Source of the DNA: Spirochaetae bacterium HGW-Spirochaetae-2 | GTDB lineage: Bacteria > Spirochaetota > Spirochaetia > Sphaerochaetales > Sphaerochaetaceae | Assembly (NCBI GenBank): GCA_002839355.1 | Contig: PGXW01000001.1 | Location: forward strand, 175,393 to 239,392 | DNA: 64,000 nt | Reading direction: 5' to 3' | Part shown: one piece after another, positions 62,000-64,000 of the stretch | Numbering within the stretch: position 1 is the first letter of the stretch | How the letters are laid out: each line of letters opens with the position of its first letter | The notes under the pieces: generated by a model | The model's database searches: none | Told to the model about the DNA's origin: nothing | What the model saw: only the letters and a program-made list of their open reading frames with translations | Program-made: the position numbers and the translations under genes

Positions 62000-63163
62000 C
62001 TAGTTCAACATCACTTGGCCGCCTGTTACGGGAACAGCCTGGCCTGTCTCATATTTCTGTTCAACAATATAACATATCGCCCGAACAACATCCTCTGTCC
62101 TGCATCCCCTGTCGAGGGGGACCTTTGATTCATAGAAACGTCTCACATCCTCCAAAGTCTTGGCCCCGGGTACCTTGCCTGTCTGCAGATACTGTACGAA
62201 CAGTCCCCGGTCGGGATCGGACCACAACGGACCGTCCAGGAAATTCCCTGGACACACGGCGTTGACCTTGATATTGTCCGACACCAGTTCCAATGCGAAA
62301 CTCTGGGTCAATCCAATCGTACCGAATTTGGCACCGGCATATGCACCGTTCTTGTTCGAACCCTCCAGACCGCTCTTGCTGCTGATAGCCACGATATCTG
62401 TCAAGTACTTTCCACCCGATCCCACATTTTGCAAAGCCAACTGCCTTGCGGCGAATTTGGTGCAAATGAAGAACCCGGTGTAATCTACCGAGGTGACGAA
62501 CTGGAAATCCTTCAATCCCATCTCCTTCACGCTTCCGGCTTTTAGGACACCGGCATTGCTGACGAAGAGATCGAGCGATCCGGTGCATGAGGCAACCTCG
62601 TCCATCATCTGTGCGACCGAATCCTCGTCGGTCACATTCACATACAGGCCTTTCGCAACGGTCTTGCCCGCACCATCGTTCAACGCTTGTGCAAGCGACC
62701 GGGCTCCAGCGATGTTCATGTCGGCGATATAGACGAAACCACCCTCGTCTACAAGACCCTTGACTATACCCTCGCCAAACCCCTGGGCACCGCCGGTAAC
62801 CAGTGAAATCTTCCGTTTCATGATATCGGCACGACGGGAGGATCCTGCAACGGTGGGGTCCTTGGCGACGCCCGAAGCTTGTTTGGCCTCATCCAGATCT
62901 ACACCGAGTCCCAACAACCAGGACTCCCCGGCTATTCCGATAGAATTCGGATATCGATTCCGCTCGGAGCAGAAGACCTGGTACGTATAGCTCCAAGCAT
63001 CAACCGTCTCCTTCAAATCCCAATCCACGTCGGGTACCGGTAAAACCAATTCGGGTTTTCCCTCCTCGACAGTCGAAACAACCAGGGCCGTCTCGCCGTC
63101 GAAGGTCATACCCCGTATGGTTGGGGGAACCCAGAGTTTCAAACTCGCAGTCGATATATCCAT
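62000..63163 (-). CDS. SDR dehydrogenase with an extra N-terminal domain
   Basis: 387 residues against about 260 for a normal SDR. From residue 119 the SDR fold is complete: SLVTGGAQGFGEG, SNAGVLKAG, catalytic Ser in IVAISSKSG, YAGAKFG with Tyr and Lys, NAVCPGNF. The first 114 residues are an unrecognised domain containing VDWDLKETVDAWSYTYQVF. AGGAG stands nine bases before the ATG at 63163, which supports the long form; an internal Met at residue 115 would give a plain SDR. It is co-transcribed with the MDR dehydrogenase and kinase. Confidence 0.75.
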   Translation of the reverse strand: MDISTASLKLWVPPTIRGMTFDGETALVVSTVEEGKPELVLPVPDVDWDLKETVDAWSYTYQVFCSERNRYPNSIGIAGESWLLGLGVDLDEAKQASGVAKDPTVAGSSRRADIMKRKISLVTGGAQGFGEGIVKGLVDEGGFVYIADMNIAGARSLAQALNDGAGKTVAKGLYVNVTDEDSVAQMMDEVASCTGSLDLFVSNAGVLKAGSVKEMGLKDFQFVTSVDYTGFFICTKFAARQLALQNVGSGGKYLTDIVAISSKSGLEGSNKNGAYAGAKFGTIGLTQSFALELVSDNIKVNAVCPGNFLDGPLWSDPDRGLFVQYLQTGKVPGAKTLEDVRRFYESKVPLDRGCRTEDVVRAICYIVEQKYETGQAVPVTGGQVMLN

Positions 63164-63167
63164 GTAT

Positions 63168-64000
63168 TTATGCTCCTTGCATCATTTCGTGCTTGGCGTG
63201 GTCGATAATTGACTCCGGCGCAAATGGATCCATGTTCCTTCCCAGCCGGGCATACACGGCAATCCGCTGCGCAAGCGAACGGGTTGCCAAGGGATTGTCC
63301 CTACTGAACAATCCCCAAGCGGGATTGTGGTCGACCAACTTCTCGTGGGCAACCAAGGCCCATGCCGAATCCACCAGATGGACACAGCCTACAGCCTGGA
63401 GCAAGCAATTCGGGACAGTTGAACGATTGTCTCGACGAATTGATATCCACCCCGCTGATCTCCATGAGATTGTGTTTGCGACACAATTTTTGCAGACGGT
63501 CCATTTGTCCGGCGCTGTTTCTCGGTGGCATGTAGGTGATAGCCGGAAACCCGATTCCAGCCAGGAAGGCAACCAAATCGTCAAGATAGGCATCCTCAAA
63601 ACGCTCAGCCTTCTTATCCCCGGTCACACTCTCCTCAATGTCCCCAAGATAGGCATAGGCAGGGATCGCTCCAATCGAAAGACCGAAGTCCACCACGTCA
63701 CGGACATCTATGGTTTCCTCTTGCGTTGGTTGGATAAAGAACCGGGGAAGATAATTGCCTTTCAACAACCCCAACAGATCGTATTGGTAGTGGGGATTTT
63801 CCGCATCGAGCAGAATCTGTCGTATCTTTCCGGAAACGGAGACCTTCAAATTGTTCTCCAGGAAAGTGACCACGGGCGTGCCCGCCGGCATCATCTTGAG
63901 AATCTTGCCTGCGAAAGCATGCAGGATATGCCGCTCGGTGATACTACCACCATCGGAAAACCTGGAGAGCGGCACAACGTCGCGTTCGAAATCGATCGAA
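63168..64000 (-). pseudogene. PHP-like sugar-operon gene, frameshifted, 5' end outside the window
   Basis: The 5' part reads in one frame from the window edge to about 63410 (PLSRFSDGGSITERH, IPAYAYLGDIEES, EISGVDINSSRQSFNCPE). The 3' part continues sensibly in another frame (LLQAVGCVHLVDSAWALVAHE, HAKHEMMQGA) to the stop at 63168. The join lies in about 63395-63418 and needs one extra base skipped (or two lost bases restored). In the first frame translation runs on to a stop at 63301. The DINSSRQSF block suggests a PHP-type hydrolase, with low certainty. First gene seen of the kinase operon. Confidence 0.7.

Overview
The window (about 50% GC, genes packed on both strands) looks like the chromosome of a free-living or gut-associated spirochaete, most likely Sphaerochaeta or a close relative. 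This is inferred from gene order (dxr-rseP; rpsF-ssb-rpsR-membrane protein-rplI-dnaB), a 30-residue AURKAIP1/COX24-type ribosomal protein, type III glutamine synthetase, AsnA, a lipoprotein with a relaxed lipobox and a binding protein whose signal peptide lacks a lipobox cysteine. No database search was possible.

Layout. 1-6.2 kb: end of dxr, rseP, then on the minus strand the rpsF-to-dnaB ribosome/replication operon and the tiny basic ribosomal protein gene. 6.4-14.6 kb: murD, a FemX-like transferase, metG, hflKC, a Fur-family regulator and a YbaY-like lipoprotein. 14.6-25 kb: an ABC exporter, argG, a SmtB-type zinc-site ArsR regulator, a beta-hydroxyacid dehydrogenase, citrate synthase and aconitase, an MFS carrier and a DUF212 protein. 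25-36.8 kb: a three-gene amino-acid ABC importer, hemolysin III, an RsmB/NOP methyltransferase, DUF362-ferredoxin, a small export protein, a UvrD-type helicase, glmS and GSIII. 36.8-42.6 kb: GH13, then a very AT-rich island with a ParA/ribbon-helix-helix partition pair, then GH1 and a LacI regulator. 42.8-54.4 kb: asnB-asnA, ribokinase, typA, a PAS-GGDEF cyclase, a PfkB kinase, an HD protein and a PpiD/SurA-like foldase. 54.5-64 kb: tRNA-Pro(CGG), carAB, and a minus-strand sugar operon (rhamnulokinase-like kinase, zinc dehydrogenase, SDR with an extra N-terminal domain, frameshifted PHP-like gene).

Nitrogen and arginine metabolism is a theme: argG, carAB, glnA, asnA, asnB, glmS and an amino-acid importer. 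ArgR-type boxes (5-4-5 bp, near TGAAT-WWWW-ATGCA) lie before argG, the importer and carA, so the importer is probably for arginine or ornithine.

The most notable observations are: (1) at least six genes without a Shine-Dalgarno have a sigma70-like promoter whose -10 hexamer lies 6-9 bases before the start codon, implying leaderless or nearly leaderless mRNAs; (2) the AT-rich parA-RHH island with 11-bp-phased ATATAT arrays on both sides and a 63-bp imperfect hairpin; (3) a dispersed intergenic repeat, four copies, each next to a stop codon; (4) the ArgR regulon; (5) a frameshift in the last gene.
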